DNA from: Theocolax elegans | Taxonomy: Eukaryota > Arthropoda > Insecta > Hymenoptera > Cerocephalidae | Assembly (NCBI GenBank): GCA_026168455.1 | Contig: CM047428.1 | Location: 2,856,887 to 2,920,886, forward strand | Direction: 5' to 3' | DNA: 64,000 bases | Shown here: positions 12,401-24,597 of the stretch, piece after piece | Layout: every line of letters starts with the position of its first letter | How positions within the stretch are numbered: position 1 is the first letter of the stretch | Translations under genes and position numbers: made by a program | Notes under the pieces: generated by a model | What the model saw: only the letters and a program-made list of their open reading frames with translations | Told to the model about the DNA's origin: nothing | Databases searched by the model: none

Positions 12401-15400
12401 CTCAGTTGCAGATACTTTTATTTTGTGTATTTTCAGTACATGTATACTACCAGTTAAAACATTTTTAATTTTTTTAATTTCTACCAGGGGTTGATATATA
12501 AACTGAACGGAAAAAAAAGATTAAAGATGTTGTAAGCCACGTGTCACCAAATAGTAAAACCTCCTTGAACAATCACTCGACAACTGGAACGCGTCATGAA
12601 GAATCTCCTAGTCGTACCCGTACAAATGAAATCCGAGCCAATCCGGCTATTCTACCGTACTTGGTATTATACGGAGCTCGGAAGTCGCGAGCCTCGTACC
12701 TACTGAAGAAGATCCTGCGAAAAGTTTGAATTATGGGCCCATAAAAAGTTTGCAAGCCCGGACGATTAAGTCACAGATAATATATTGGTCGCTCGCCATT
12801 CATTATACGCGCTCGCACACACACACACACATGTACATACCATTCTAGGCATATACGTGCGTGACCACTTTACAAAGTATATGTACATGGGGTTGTACGT
12901 ATAGAGAAGTAATGACTAGAGCGTCCTCGATTTCGCCGAGATTCCGTAGCGATTCGGCTCGCCATTATTACGCATGTATGAGCTCAAGGTTTTTCCTTTG
13001 TGTATATATATATATATTATATATATATATATTAAATACTTACAATCTTTGTAGTTAATAGTCTTACTTCAAAGACCTCAACCTTATATCTCTGTAGAAA
13101 TGTTTCCATAACTCGCACAATTAAAGATCAAATATGCTCTTGGTTCTAATAGAAATTTTGATTTGAAAAATGTGTATTATACTCTACCTAACTATGGGGT
13201 GTAACAGGCGCCGCTGTGAAACGAAAATTCGTACTATAGAGGGACAAACTTCGCGCCGAATAGAAAGGTTGAAATACGTCTCGTATTCAGCACATCGTAT
13301 TTACCGATAAAGATAACTTTCGTGCCAAATATTTTACAGTGTACGAATTCTATTAATCGATGCGTCGATCATAACCTACGTTTCGCACAAAAATATGTCT
13401 CAAACATATTTTAATGCCTCAGTTGCAGATACTTTTATTTTGTGTATTTTCAGTACATGTATACTACCAGTTAAAACATTTTTAATTTTTTTAATTTCTA
13501 CCAGGGGTTGATATATAAACTGAACGGAAAAAAAAGATTAAAGATGTTGTAAGCCACGTGTCACCAAATAGTAAAACCTCCTTGAACAATCACTCGACAA
13601 CTGGAACGCGTCATGAAGAATCTCCTAGTCGTACCCGTACAAATGAAATCCGAGCCAATCCGGCTATTCTACCGTACTTGGTATTATACGGAGCTCGGAA
13701 GTCGCGAGCCTCGTACCTACTGAAGAAGATCCTGCGAAAAGTTTGAATTATGGGCCCATAAAAAGTTTGCAAGCCCGGACGATTAAGTCACAGATAAATA
13801 TTGGTCGCTCGCCATTCATTATACGCGCTCGCACACACACACACACATGTACATACCATTCTAGGCATATACGTGCGTGACCACTTTACAAAGTATATGT
13901 ACATGGGGTTGTACGTATAGAGAAGTAATGACTAGAGCGTCCTCGATTTCGCCGAGATTCCGTAGCGATTCGGCTCGCCATTATTACGCATGTATGAGCT
14001 CAAGGTTTTTCCTTTGTGTATATATATATATATATTAATACTTTACAATCTTTGTAGTTAATAGTCTTACCTTCAAAAACTGGTATAAGGACCTCAACCT
14101 TATATCTCTGTAGAAATGTTTCCATAACTCGCACAATTAAAGATCAAATATGCTCTTGGTTCTAATAGAAATTTTGATTTGAAAAATGTGTATTATACTC
14201 TACCTAAGCTATGGGGTGTAACAGGCGCCGCTGTGAAACGAAAATTCGTACTATAGAGGACAAACTTCACGCCGAATAGAAAGGTTGAAATACGTCTCGT
14301 ATTCAGCACATCGTATTTACCGATAAAGATAACTTTCGTGCCAAATATTTTACAGTGTACGAATTCTATTAATCGATGCGTCGATCATAACCTACGTTTC
14401 GCACAAAAATATGTCTCAAACATTTTAATGCCTCAGTTGCAGTTACTTTTATTTTGTGTATTTTCAGTACATGTATACTACCAGTTAAAACATTTTTAAT
14501 TTTTTTAATTTCTACCAGGGGTTGATATATAAACTGAACGGAAAAAAAAGATTAAAGATGTTGTAAGCCACGTGTCACCAAATAGTAAAACCTCCTTGAA
14601 CAATCACTCGACAACTGGAACGCGTCATGAAGAATCTCCTAGTCGTACCCGTACAAATGAAATCCGAGCCAATCCGGCTATTCTACCGTACTTGGTATTA
14701 TACGGAGCTCGGAAGTCGCGAGCCTCGTACCTACTGAAGAAGATCCTGCGAAAAGTTTGAATTATGGGCCCATAAAAAGTTTGCAAGCCCGGACGATTAA
14801 GTCACAGATAATATATTGGTCGCTCGCCATTCATTATACGCGCTCGCACACACACACACACATGTACATACCATTCTAGGCATATACGTGCGTGACCACT
14901 TTACAAAGTATATGTACATGGGGTTGTACGTATAGAGAAGTAATGACTAGAGCGTCCTCGATTTCGCCGAGATTCCGTAGCGATTCGGCTCGCCATTATT
15001 ACGCATGTATGAGCTCAAGGTTTTTCCTTTGTGTATATATATATATATTAATACTTTACAATCTTTGTAGTTAATAGTCTTACTTCAAAGACCTCAACCT
15101 TATATCTCTGTAGAAATGTTTCCATAACTCGCACAATTAAAGATCAAATATGCTCTTGGTTCTAATAGAAATTTTGATTTGAAAAATGTGTATTATACTC
15201 TACCTAACTATGGGGTGTAACAGGCGCCGCTGTGAAACGAAAATTCGTACTATAGAGGGACAAACTTCGCGCCGAATAGAAAGGTGAAATACGTCTCGTA
15301 TTCAGCACATCGTATTTACCGATAAAGATAACTTTCGTGCCAAATATTTTACAGTGTACGAATTCTATTAATCGATGCGTCGATCATAACCTACGTTTCG

Positions 15401-16098
15401 CACAAAAATATGTCTCAAACATTTTAATGCCTCAGTTGCAGTACTTTTATTTTGTGTATTTTCAGTACATGTATACTACCAGTTAAAACATTTTTAATTT
15501 TTTTAATTTCTACCAGGGGTTGATATATAAACTGAACGGAAAAAAAAGATTAAAGATGTTGTAAGCCACGTGTCACCAAATAGTAAAACCTCCTTGAACA
15601 ATCACTCGACAACTGGAACGCGTCATGAAGAATCTCCTAGTCGTACCCGTACAAATGAAATCCGAGCCAATCCGGCTATTCTACCGTACTTGGTATTATA
15701 CGGAGCTCGGAAGTCGCGAGCCTCGTACCTACTGAAGAAGATCCTGCGAAAAGTTTGAATTATGGGCCCATAAAAAGTTTGCAAGCCCGGACGATTAAGT
15801 CACAGATAATATATTGGTCGCTCGCCATTCATTATACGCGCTCGCACACACACACACACATGTACATACCATTCTAGGCATATACGTGCGTGACCACTTT
15901 ACAAAGTATATGTACATGGGGTTGTACGTATAGAGAAGTAATGACTAGAGCGTCCTCGATTTCGCCGAGATTCCGTAGCGATTCGGCTCGCCATTATTAC
16001 GCATGTATGAGCTCAAGGTTTTTCCTTTGTGTATATATATATATATAATATATATATATATATTATATATATATATATTATATATATATATATTATAT

Positions 16099-16133
<35 letters not shown>

Positions 16134-17158
16134 TAAATACTTTACAATCTTTGTAGTTAATAGTCTTACCTTCAAAAACTGGTATAAGGACCTCAACCTT
16201 ATATCTCTGTAGAAATGTTTCCATAACTCGCACAATTAAAGATCAAATATGCTCTTGGTTCTAATAGAAATTTTGATTTGAAAAATGTGTATTATACTCT
16301 ACCTAAGCTATGGGGTGTAACAGGCGCCGCTGTGAAACGAAAATTCGTACTATAGAGGGACAAACTTCGCGCCGAATAGAAAGGATGAAATACGTCTCGT
16401 ATTCAGCACATCGTATTTACCGATAAAGATAACTTTCGTGCCAAATATTTTACAGTGTACGAATTCTATTAATCGATGCGTCGATCATAACCTACGTTCT
16501 CGCACAAAAATATGTCTCAAACATATTTTTAATGCCTCAGTTGCAGATACTTTTATTTTGTGTATTTTCAGTACATGTATACTACCAGTTAAAACATTTT
16601 TAATTTTTTTTAATTTCTACCAGGGGTTGATATATAAACTGAACGGAAAAAAAAGATTAAAGATGTTGTAAGCCACGTGTCACCAAATAGTAAAACCTCC
16701 TTGAACAATCACTCGACAACTGGAACGCGTCATGAAGAATCTCCTAGTCGTACCCGTACAAATGAAATCCGAGCCAATCCGGCTATTCTACCGTACTTGG
16801 TATTATACGGAGCTCGGAAGTCGCGAGCCTCGTACCTACTGAAGAAGATCCTGCGAAAAGTTTGAATTATGGGCCCATAAAAAGTTTGCAAGCCCGGACG
16901 ATTAAGTCACAGATAATATATTGGTCGCTCGCCATTCATTATACGCGCTCGCACACACACACCCACACACACACCCACACACATGTACATACCATTCTAG
17001 GCATATACGTGCGTGACCACTTTACAAAGTATATGTACATGGGGTTGTACGTATAGAGAAGTAATGACTAGAGCGTCCTCGATTTCGCCGAGATTCCGTA
17101 GCGATTCGGCTCGCCATTATTACGCATGTATGAGCTCAAGGTTTTTCCTTTGTGTATA
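9421..17158. repeat. Satellite array of about 1.0 kb units
   Basis: A fixed landmark (GTGTCACCAAATAG) recurs at 10313, 11519, 12541, 13558, 14572, 15570 and 16677, giving spacings of 1206, 1022, 1017, 1014, 998 and 1107 bp. Each unit holds, in order: a (TA)n tract, a block from TACTTTACAATC to the CGCCGCTGTGAAACG segment, a block ending CTACCAGGGG, the landmark block, a (CA)n tract, and a block ending GTTTTTCCTTTGTG. Length differences come mostly from (TA)n, which reaches about 190 bp at 10794-10980. The array opens with a partial unit at 9471-9673 joined to a new (TA)n. Frames repeated in every unit simply reflect sequence identity and start with GTG; I do not regard them as genes. Confidence 0.95.
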
Positions 17159-17274
17159 TATATGTATATATGGATATGCGACGGTGGGAAATTATGGAGT
17201 GTACCGGAGAGCAAATGGAGTTGAAAAATGTAAAAAATTTTTATGCATTAGACTTGAGAGAGAGATGTAAAATG

Positions 17275-17286
17275 TGTGTGTGTGTG

Positions 17287-17316
<30 letters not shown>
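17275..17316. repeat. (GT)n-(GA)n compound microsatellite
   Basis: A GT run followed directly by a GA run, just outside the satellite array. Confidence 0.9.
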
Positions 17317-17320
<4 letters not shown>

Positions 17321-18461
17321 GAGAGGAGATAAAAGGGTATTTTTAAGATAAATGCGTCGACTTTTTGTTCTGTCGCGTTAATCTTAGGAAAGGTTCGTTG
17401 TTTTCCGGTTACGTCGGTTCTTTTTAATTGTATGCATACCCAGAAATTATGTCGGAAGGATTTTAAGGACTTTAGTTTTCATTTTTCGTCGTGATGTATA
17501 AATTTAGAAATATAAAAGAAAATGTGGCTATACTGGGAATTTGTATTTCTACCTATTTTATCGCGCGATTTTAAATACGTTTTCTAATATATTATACATT
17601 CCTTTTTCTCTCTCTGGCAGGGTTATATTTTTAAATGAATTTCCCAATTTTAATTAATATTATATACATATACATATATATTACATGTAGTCGGTTTACA
17701 ATCGTTCAAAAGCATTTGAAACTACAATGTTTAATCGCGCTTAATAACTCGACTCGTACCTCCGTATATTTTTAGTTCAATTAAATACATTTGATAACCG
17801 TTTCTCGTTTTCTCCTTCAATAATAAATGTTTGACCTCGCGATATTTGAATTTATCGATATAATTGCTTTTTCGATAGAAAAAAAGGTTCTATTTGATAT
17901 AATGAAGAATATTGCTTTTAATAATAACGTCAAATCAAAGAAAATTTATATACACCCTCCTAATCCAAAGTTTGAAAATGTAATATAATAATTCGGTGTA
18001 TTTCGTAGAGACAAATCAAATGAAAATAATGACCATTGGACAGTTATATACGTGGAGTGTCGAAATAAAGTAACAGGATAAATCTTGGAAAAAAAAGAAG
18101 TAAAGAAAAACTAAAAAAGCGAATGTCTTATAGAACGTGGGATATAAATTGAATATTGGTATAGGAGTTGAAAGCACGAGGGTTTACTTGGTATACTTAA
18201 AAAGAAAATAAAGTGTGTAAAGTGGAATAAAGTGTCATATCAAAACGGAAATTACCAAGGTATGAAGCCTAGGACGTAACTCGCTTACCGCGCATGCATC
18301 TCGAGCGTCCGTTAAACGTAAGGTCGAGATTGGAGGAAGAAGCAGGAACAACCGAGTCATATTTCAGGCCGACTTAAATCGTCGCACTTTAGGACGGCAA
18401 TTAAGACGAGGCACCCTCTTCTACCTCTAAAATACTCGGATGGCTCACTGCCGAGTCGAGG

Positions 18462-18464
<3 letters not shown>
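17317..18464. other. Non-coding DNA
   Basis: AT-rich at first, turning GC-richer with many CpG from about 18260. No coding exon or RNA identified. Confidence 0.45.

Positions 18465-18499
<35 letters not shown>
18465..18499. repeat. (CT)n microsatellite
   Basis: Uninterrupted CT run inside a GC-richer patch. Confidence 0.9.
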
Positions 18500-18502
<3 letters not shown>

Positions 18503-18892
18503 CTCCCGTGAGACGCGCGCGACCTTCTTCTCTCTTTCTCGCAATCTCGAGTCGTCCCGATTCTCACGTACCGAGTTATATCGGTCTCGCGGCTTTATTG
18601 CTTAGATTCGATTGGGCTCAGGTGTTGCTGCGGAGTTGCGTGACCACTTTTTTATCAACCTGTCTCTTCTCTCGACATATTTCCCGATCAGAATGAAGGC
18701 TCATCACCGTTCAACAAAGAATTCTTAATTATACATTGAATTTTCTCGAGGAATTTTTTTTATCGATATTGATTGACAAAAGTACGGTTGTTCATTGGCT
18801 GACAACGTTTCGGCGGCGATTTCATCCATCCTCCTTGGACATTACTATTTTGCTCAGGTATATTCGCTTAATAAGTTTTATTTTGGGTTGTC

Positions 18893-19035
18893 ACGTACAT
18901 CGACGCGACTAAGTGTGTGAGAAGGAGTCGGCTGACCGAAACAAAGTGCAGACGAATGCAAGCGATGTTGAGGCATCGTCGGACGTTAGTCTGGTGGTCA
19001 AGCCACGAGTTTCGGAATCCATCGGTGCGTTGCAA
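18893..19035 (+). repeat. Decayed relative of the tRNA-like module of the 2.1 kb repeat
   Basis: This stretch follows the same order as 4525-4660: GTCACG, a CGCGACTAAGTGTGTGAGAAGG segment (counterpart CGCGACTTAGGTGTATGAGAAGG), GCAAGCG, then CGGACGTTAGTCTGGTGGTCA (counterpart CGGACGTTAGCTCGATGGTCA). The B-box and acceptor 3' strand are gone. The similarity extends about 90 bp upstream of the tRNA-like part, so what is repeated is a larger unit than a tRNA. Confidence 0.65.
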
Positions 19036-22000
19036 TATATAGTTCCGGGTGTAACCTTATGCGTTCCTTCCCCGTATCCACCAAAGTTTTTTAGACGTAC
19101 TTTGGTATTTTTCTAGGAGTATTTTGGTTCCCTAGATTTACTTTTGTAAAAATATATAAGTTTCTATGAGTCCGCTATTTCGAATATTAAAATTCAAATA
19201 ACAAATTATTAATCAGAGATCTAAATAATCCTTGCATACAAATTTTTATAAACATTGACAACAGAAAACAGATGATTAAAAAAAATAATTTCACTGTAAT
19301 AATAATTAATAAAAATTATTAATAAACAAGTTTTGTATAACGAAACTTTCTCCGGATTAAAAGGTCAAAATACGTTTAGAAAACCTTGCAGGTGGACTCG
19401 TGGAACTAAAGCTTGCGCGCGACTATAATGTGAATTCCCGTCCTCTCTTCCGTTTTTTTTCGCTCGATTCTATCCTTTTTACACGTACCAGTGTATAATT
19501 TATTTCTTCTTATTTATTTGTATAATTATTTCTTTGCTTATTTGTTTATTTAGTTTTTAATTCATTGGTTTGTATATTGATCATGTTGGTTACGGATAAA
19601 GAGAAATGAACGCAGCAACAGGTAATTAACAATTATATATTTGTTCATCAATATTGATAAAAACTTCCTCATAAATAAAATAACTTGTGAAAATTTTAAT
19701 ATTTGCACTTAAGTCACGTATATAATATGTAACAAAATAATAAAACGTATAAAATAATAATTCACTTTTAGTATACATTTATCTAAATCGTGCACCTGAA
19801 ATCAAATAAAAATATTAAAATTCATGTATATATCTGCTATTAAATTCAAAGGAAAATCGAGGTAAGTAACTTATCGAATTTTGCTACAAATATAACTTGT
19901 AAGCTCGTGTAGTTTAAGGTACTCGAAACTAGTAAATTAATACCACTTTTCTTTCGTTTCAAGTGATCATCGTACAGTAATATCGTAACAACAGATATAA
20001 TCCACTATATTAATATTTAACTTTTTTGCGTTACCGCGCAACTAACGCCAAACTCATTCGATAAGAAAATGTAATGTACTAGAAATTTCATTTAAATGCG
20101 CCCGGCCCTAATAACTTTGAGATTAAAAAAAAACACAGTAAAAGTATCTAGTTATCTTATAAAACTCGACTACATGGGTTAGGTAGTTAAGTAGGAAACG
20201 AGAGACGATGAAATGTGCTACGTTCGGTACAAGAGCCCGCCGAGGTAAGGCGATTACAAGATTTTTCAAAGGAACAGAAAGGCATTACGGAAACGTGTCG
20301 CTTTCGCGCTTTAATGCCTACAAATTCCTCTGCGAAACATAAGTACAAGAAGAAAAATAAGTATTAAAATTTTAAACTTCAAAATTAATATATTGTTTCA
20401 ATTCAATTTTAAAATTTAATAAGTATGTAAATAGTAATTTCACCGGGGAACAAAAAAAATCTTATAATCTTTGTAAGTAATCTCCAACATTTTTTTAAAA
20501 TTTTTTTAAATCTTGTAACATTAGAATTTTTAAAGATCCAGTGGTGTCTTCGTTTTAAAAAATATGTTACACGCGCCCTAGAATATTTCTAAGAAACTTT
20601 GAATAATTATAATTAAAATTTAAACTTTATAAATTAAAATCTTATATTTTTATTGCACATTGTATTTATTGAAAGCTTTAATTAAAATTTTGTTAATTAA
20701 ATATCTACTTCTCAGTTCTTATGAAAAAAAATATATTTTTTAGATTTATATTTTTTTCGTAATATATACAATCTTTATAGCGTTCAACTAGATTTAAAAA
20801 AAAATCGTCTAGACGACTACTACATTTTTCCGTGGGATTATACGTTATACTCATTATTATTATTCGTCGTGACTGGAATAGCCTAAGAAACCCTTCTTAT
20901 ATTAAATTATAATCTTATCAATACTAAATCGTTTGTAAAATCGATGGGAAAACTGGTAACGTACAGTTACCAGAAAATACGACGCGACACCGTCCAGTAA
21001 TCCGAAGATTTCCTCATTAATAATCTGTACAACAAATATAGGCGAAAAAAGAAAAAAAAAAGTGATCAAAGCCTGCAAAGTCATTGGGCAAATGAGAACC
21101 CTGGGAACTGGGTCGATGAAAGTTCCAGCCGGGTACGAAAATGTCTCTAAAGATGACGATCCCGAAGCGCTTATTGCGAGTACAGAAATTACTCGTGATC
21201 ACCGTATATGAAATTGTATCACGTGGATGAATGCTAGGGTCCTTTTTCAAGCACGTCTGAGTTTTTCGATGGGATTGCTCACGGCGCTGTAGGTTGTTCG
21301 AAATCAATGAACTGTAAATATTGGAGCTACGGTTATCATTTTTATCGACTTTACCGGAACGCTATATTTTAATGAAGATACTTGCACGTACGATTCATCA
21401 TCCGACCTATAAGAATCGGTTAATTTAACAATTTCTACCAAAGTGAAAATATAGTGCAATTTTTTTTTCTTTTATTACATTTGGTATTCAAAAAATTTTA
21501 TTTAATTACCATAACTTTCTTGTCGACTAATATTTTCTATCGATTTATTTATATAAATGGAATATTATTTGATTTACTTAAACTTTCACGATCGATTACT
21601 ATTATTTCGCTCAATAGTCACAATAATACTTTGTCCGCCGACAAAAGTGCTTACTTTTCAACAAAGTTATAGGTCGATTTAAACGAAAGCAATATTATTC
21701 ATTGAAATAGCCAATAGAATGCAAATATTTAATAAACAGTTTCGTTGTAATACGTGTATACAAATTGAAACGTTCGAACAAACTAGAAACACAGTTTCAT
21801 TGTTAATCTTACGTTTCGATTGGCGCATTTACCAAGTTTTATTAAAAGTTCATTTATTTCGTCCCGATTATTCTAATAACTGCGGTAAATTTAATTTCGC
21901 TGCAATTTCGTATAATTTCCCTGTATCTCCTTCCTTCAAAGTGTTGAATCAAGTACAAATCAGGTGAAGTACAAAGCGCAGTTTCATCAAAGCGTTATTA

Positions 22001-24371
22001 AATATTTATATAAAATCCTTTCCGCTACTGTACGCACCGAATGCCCTCAATATTTCGCTGTATCGTCGTAGCAGCTTCGAAAATAAAAATCGCTACGTAT
22101 ATTTATGTGAAAAGAGTAAAAGATATACTGGGGGAGGGAGAAATTCTTAAAACGTCATAAAAGTAAAAAAGGTAGTTTTCAAAGTTTCTCTTTGACAGCG
22201 ACACTATAAAATTGTAGCTACGTGTACGTATACGTATATGTGTATATATATATGTACGTGCTAGTTTGGGAAATATAGTCTTCGTTACTGGAGAAAAAGG
22301 AAAAAGCTAACCAGTCATAAGCGCTCCGTAAATTTTTAAGTAGGAATTCACTCGAAAAGAATTCTTCGAGCAATATTTGGTTGTATTACGCCGATTGTTC
22401 GGTAATAGGTAGTAAAATTTTACAGGTATTTTTTTTTCTTCGACATTCATATTTTTCTTTTGCGCCCTTTTGATTAATTACGACGCTTTTCGTACATCGA
22501 GGTTGCTAAATACATAATACAATCCGCTACTCAACATTAATCGTATTTGCAAATGGGACAGGACAGATGTCGAGCTTTTTTCCTCCACTTACCGTTGTAG
22601 TTAACGTTTATATTCTCATTTTATATTCTTTTAATTTATTTTCTTTACATTTATGATTGACAGCGGTGTTAATAATGTATTCAGCTTACCGTCGTTGTAA
22701 TTTTACGCAACACATTTTGTTGCCGTTATTGAAGATTCGTTTAAAACGGTTAAGCGCAATGAAATAAATAATTCGTTTATAATATACGTACGACGAAAAA
22801 AATTAAACAAAATTACGTTAAAAAATTAATTGACAAAATATCAAATCTAATTTTAAATCCTTCTTCTTCCTTTTTTTTGTTCCTTCGTAAATTCGTGTAT
22901 TCCAGAGTTTTCCAGTTGGTACATAAAAACGAAATTCCGTCGATTCGAAAGTTTAAATTTGAAAAAAGCGACGCAGCGGAATAAAAAAAAATAAGCGAAG
23001 CTCAGAAGTAGCGGTTTTCGTGGTAAACATTTTATGTGGAGACAAAGTACAGAAACCATAGAAGATGAGAGAGTAAAAGAGAGATGCAACAAACCGAGGA
23101 CAAAAGGCATTCCAGCTGCATCGATGGAAGAAGGAAAAGTTCGAGGATGCGGTTTCATGCAAAGCGCACGGTGACAGATAAACGAAAAAAAAAAAAAAGA
23201 TACCTAAGCAAAGCAAGTGCCCCAAAAGTTCCATCGTGACAAGTAGTAATTTAAAATCGGAAGGGAAACTTGCGTATAACTCATCAAAGTGAACCGTATA
23301 CTGAGCTTTCAATATACAAAAAGAACGATGAAGAGCACTTTTCTTTAAATTTCCGCATACCGAATAACTGAAGAACCCTGGACTTTGAAGCCCCTTAAAA
23401 CAAACATCTTTTACTCTAGTTTTCGGACGGTGTCTCGTTACATCGTTGATAATAAAGTACCATTACTTTTTCCTTGTATATATATATACGTTAACGAATT
23501 TTCATGCATGACTTTTTCTTCGTGCAGCTGACCGTTCCATTACCTTTTTGCTTGTTTCTTTTTTGCAAGACCTTTTAACATACTACAATTTAGACTAAAT
23601 ATAAATCAAATAGAGGTTTGCGATACTTTTACTTTTGACCCGAATTATTTCTTTTATTTCGTTCATCTTCCGAGGAGATGCAAATTTTATTTTTGTCTGA
23701 CTGAACTACAGGAACGTTTCTACTAGACAATTATTACTTCAATCACTTTGACACAATTTTATTTCTATGTTTTTAAATATAATACATGAATTTTTTTGAA
23801 ATAAAAATTTGTACCAAATTCGTCATTAGTTGTGATATAATTTAATAACTTTTTTAAAATTTATAAATGACATCGAATGCTTGATTTTACATAATATATA
23901 AGACGTCTAAAGACATATACTTACAGAATTTTCATTTACAAATATAATAATTAAAGTTTGCTTGACTTTGCTTGGATGTAAATAAAGTGCAATCAATTAT
24001 TTTTCTTTGATATTCAGATATTGGCAACGATTTTGGTGAATGAAACGATCGCGAAAGAAAAGAAGGAAATCACTGCGAACAATGAAATGAAAGAGACAAT
24101 GCCGATGAAGCAAGTTTAACCTAGATTGCATACACCTGCACAATAAGAGACATATCTTAGTGTATACATTTTTCGCTCGAATACTCAAATGCTCGGAAAA
24201 TTTTTCACTTCTACTCCGCGAGAGCTTTTTTTTTCGTCGCGAAGTAAAAATCATTATACACTTTTAATAAAAAGAAAAATATATTATACGTTTTCTGTCA
24301 TTAAAACCAAATAACATTATTTTCATATTTTTGTTAATGAAATTAATTTTAAAGATACTCGATTTTACGTA
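19036..24371. other. Non-coding DNA
   Basis: No exon with codon structure, no RNA gene. Frames at 21017-21307 and 22853-23312 are overlapping low-complexity translations on the minus strand without splice support. The function of this stretch is unknown; it could be intronic or intergenic. Confidence 0.45.
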
Positions 24372-24597
24372 CATGGAGAGAAATTAAAAATTGAAAATTA
24401 CAAAATATTTTGCAAAAATTACTATAGTTTCTATTGAAATTTACAAAAGTTACAGTAAATATTACAAGAATTATAGTAAATTTTATTATAATCTACAGTA
24501 ATTTTTACTGGAAACTATAGTAATTTCCCTAATTTGTCAGTATGTGATTAATTTGCTAGACACTATTGTAATTTTTAATCTAAACTTTTTCTCAGTG
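24372..24597. mobile_element. CACTA-like MITE
   Basis: 226-bp foldback element. The left end CATGGAGAGAAATTAAAAAT aligns imperfectly with the reverse complement of the right end (CACTGAGAAAAAGTTTAGAT). An inner inverted pair, ATTACTATAGTTTC near 24418 and GAAACTATAGTAAT near 24510, forms the stem. TA flanks both ends (24370-24371 and 24598-24599), a 2-bp target duplication like the TG pair of the full CACTA element at 40 kb. Confidence 0.55.
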
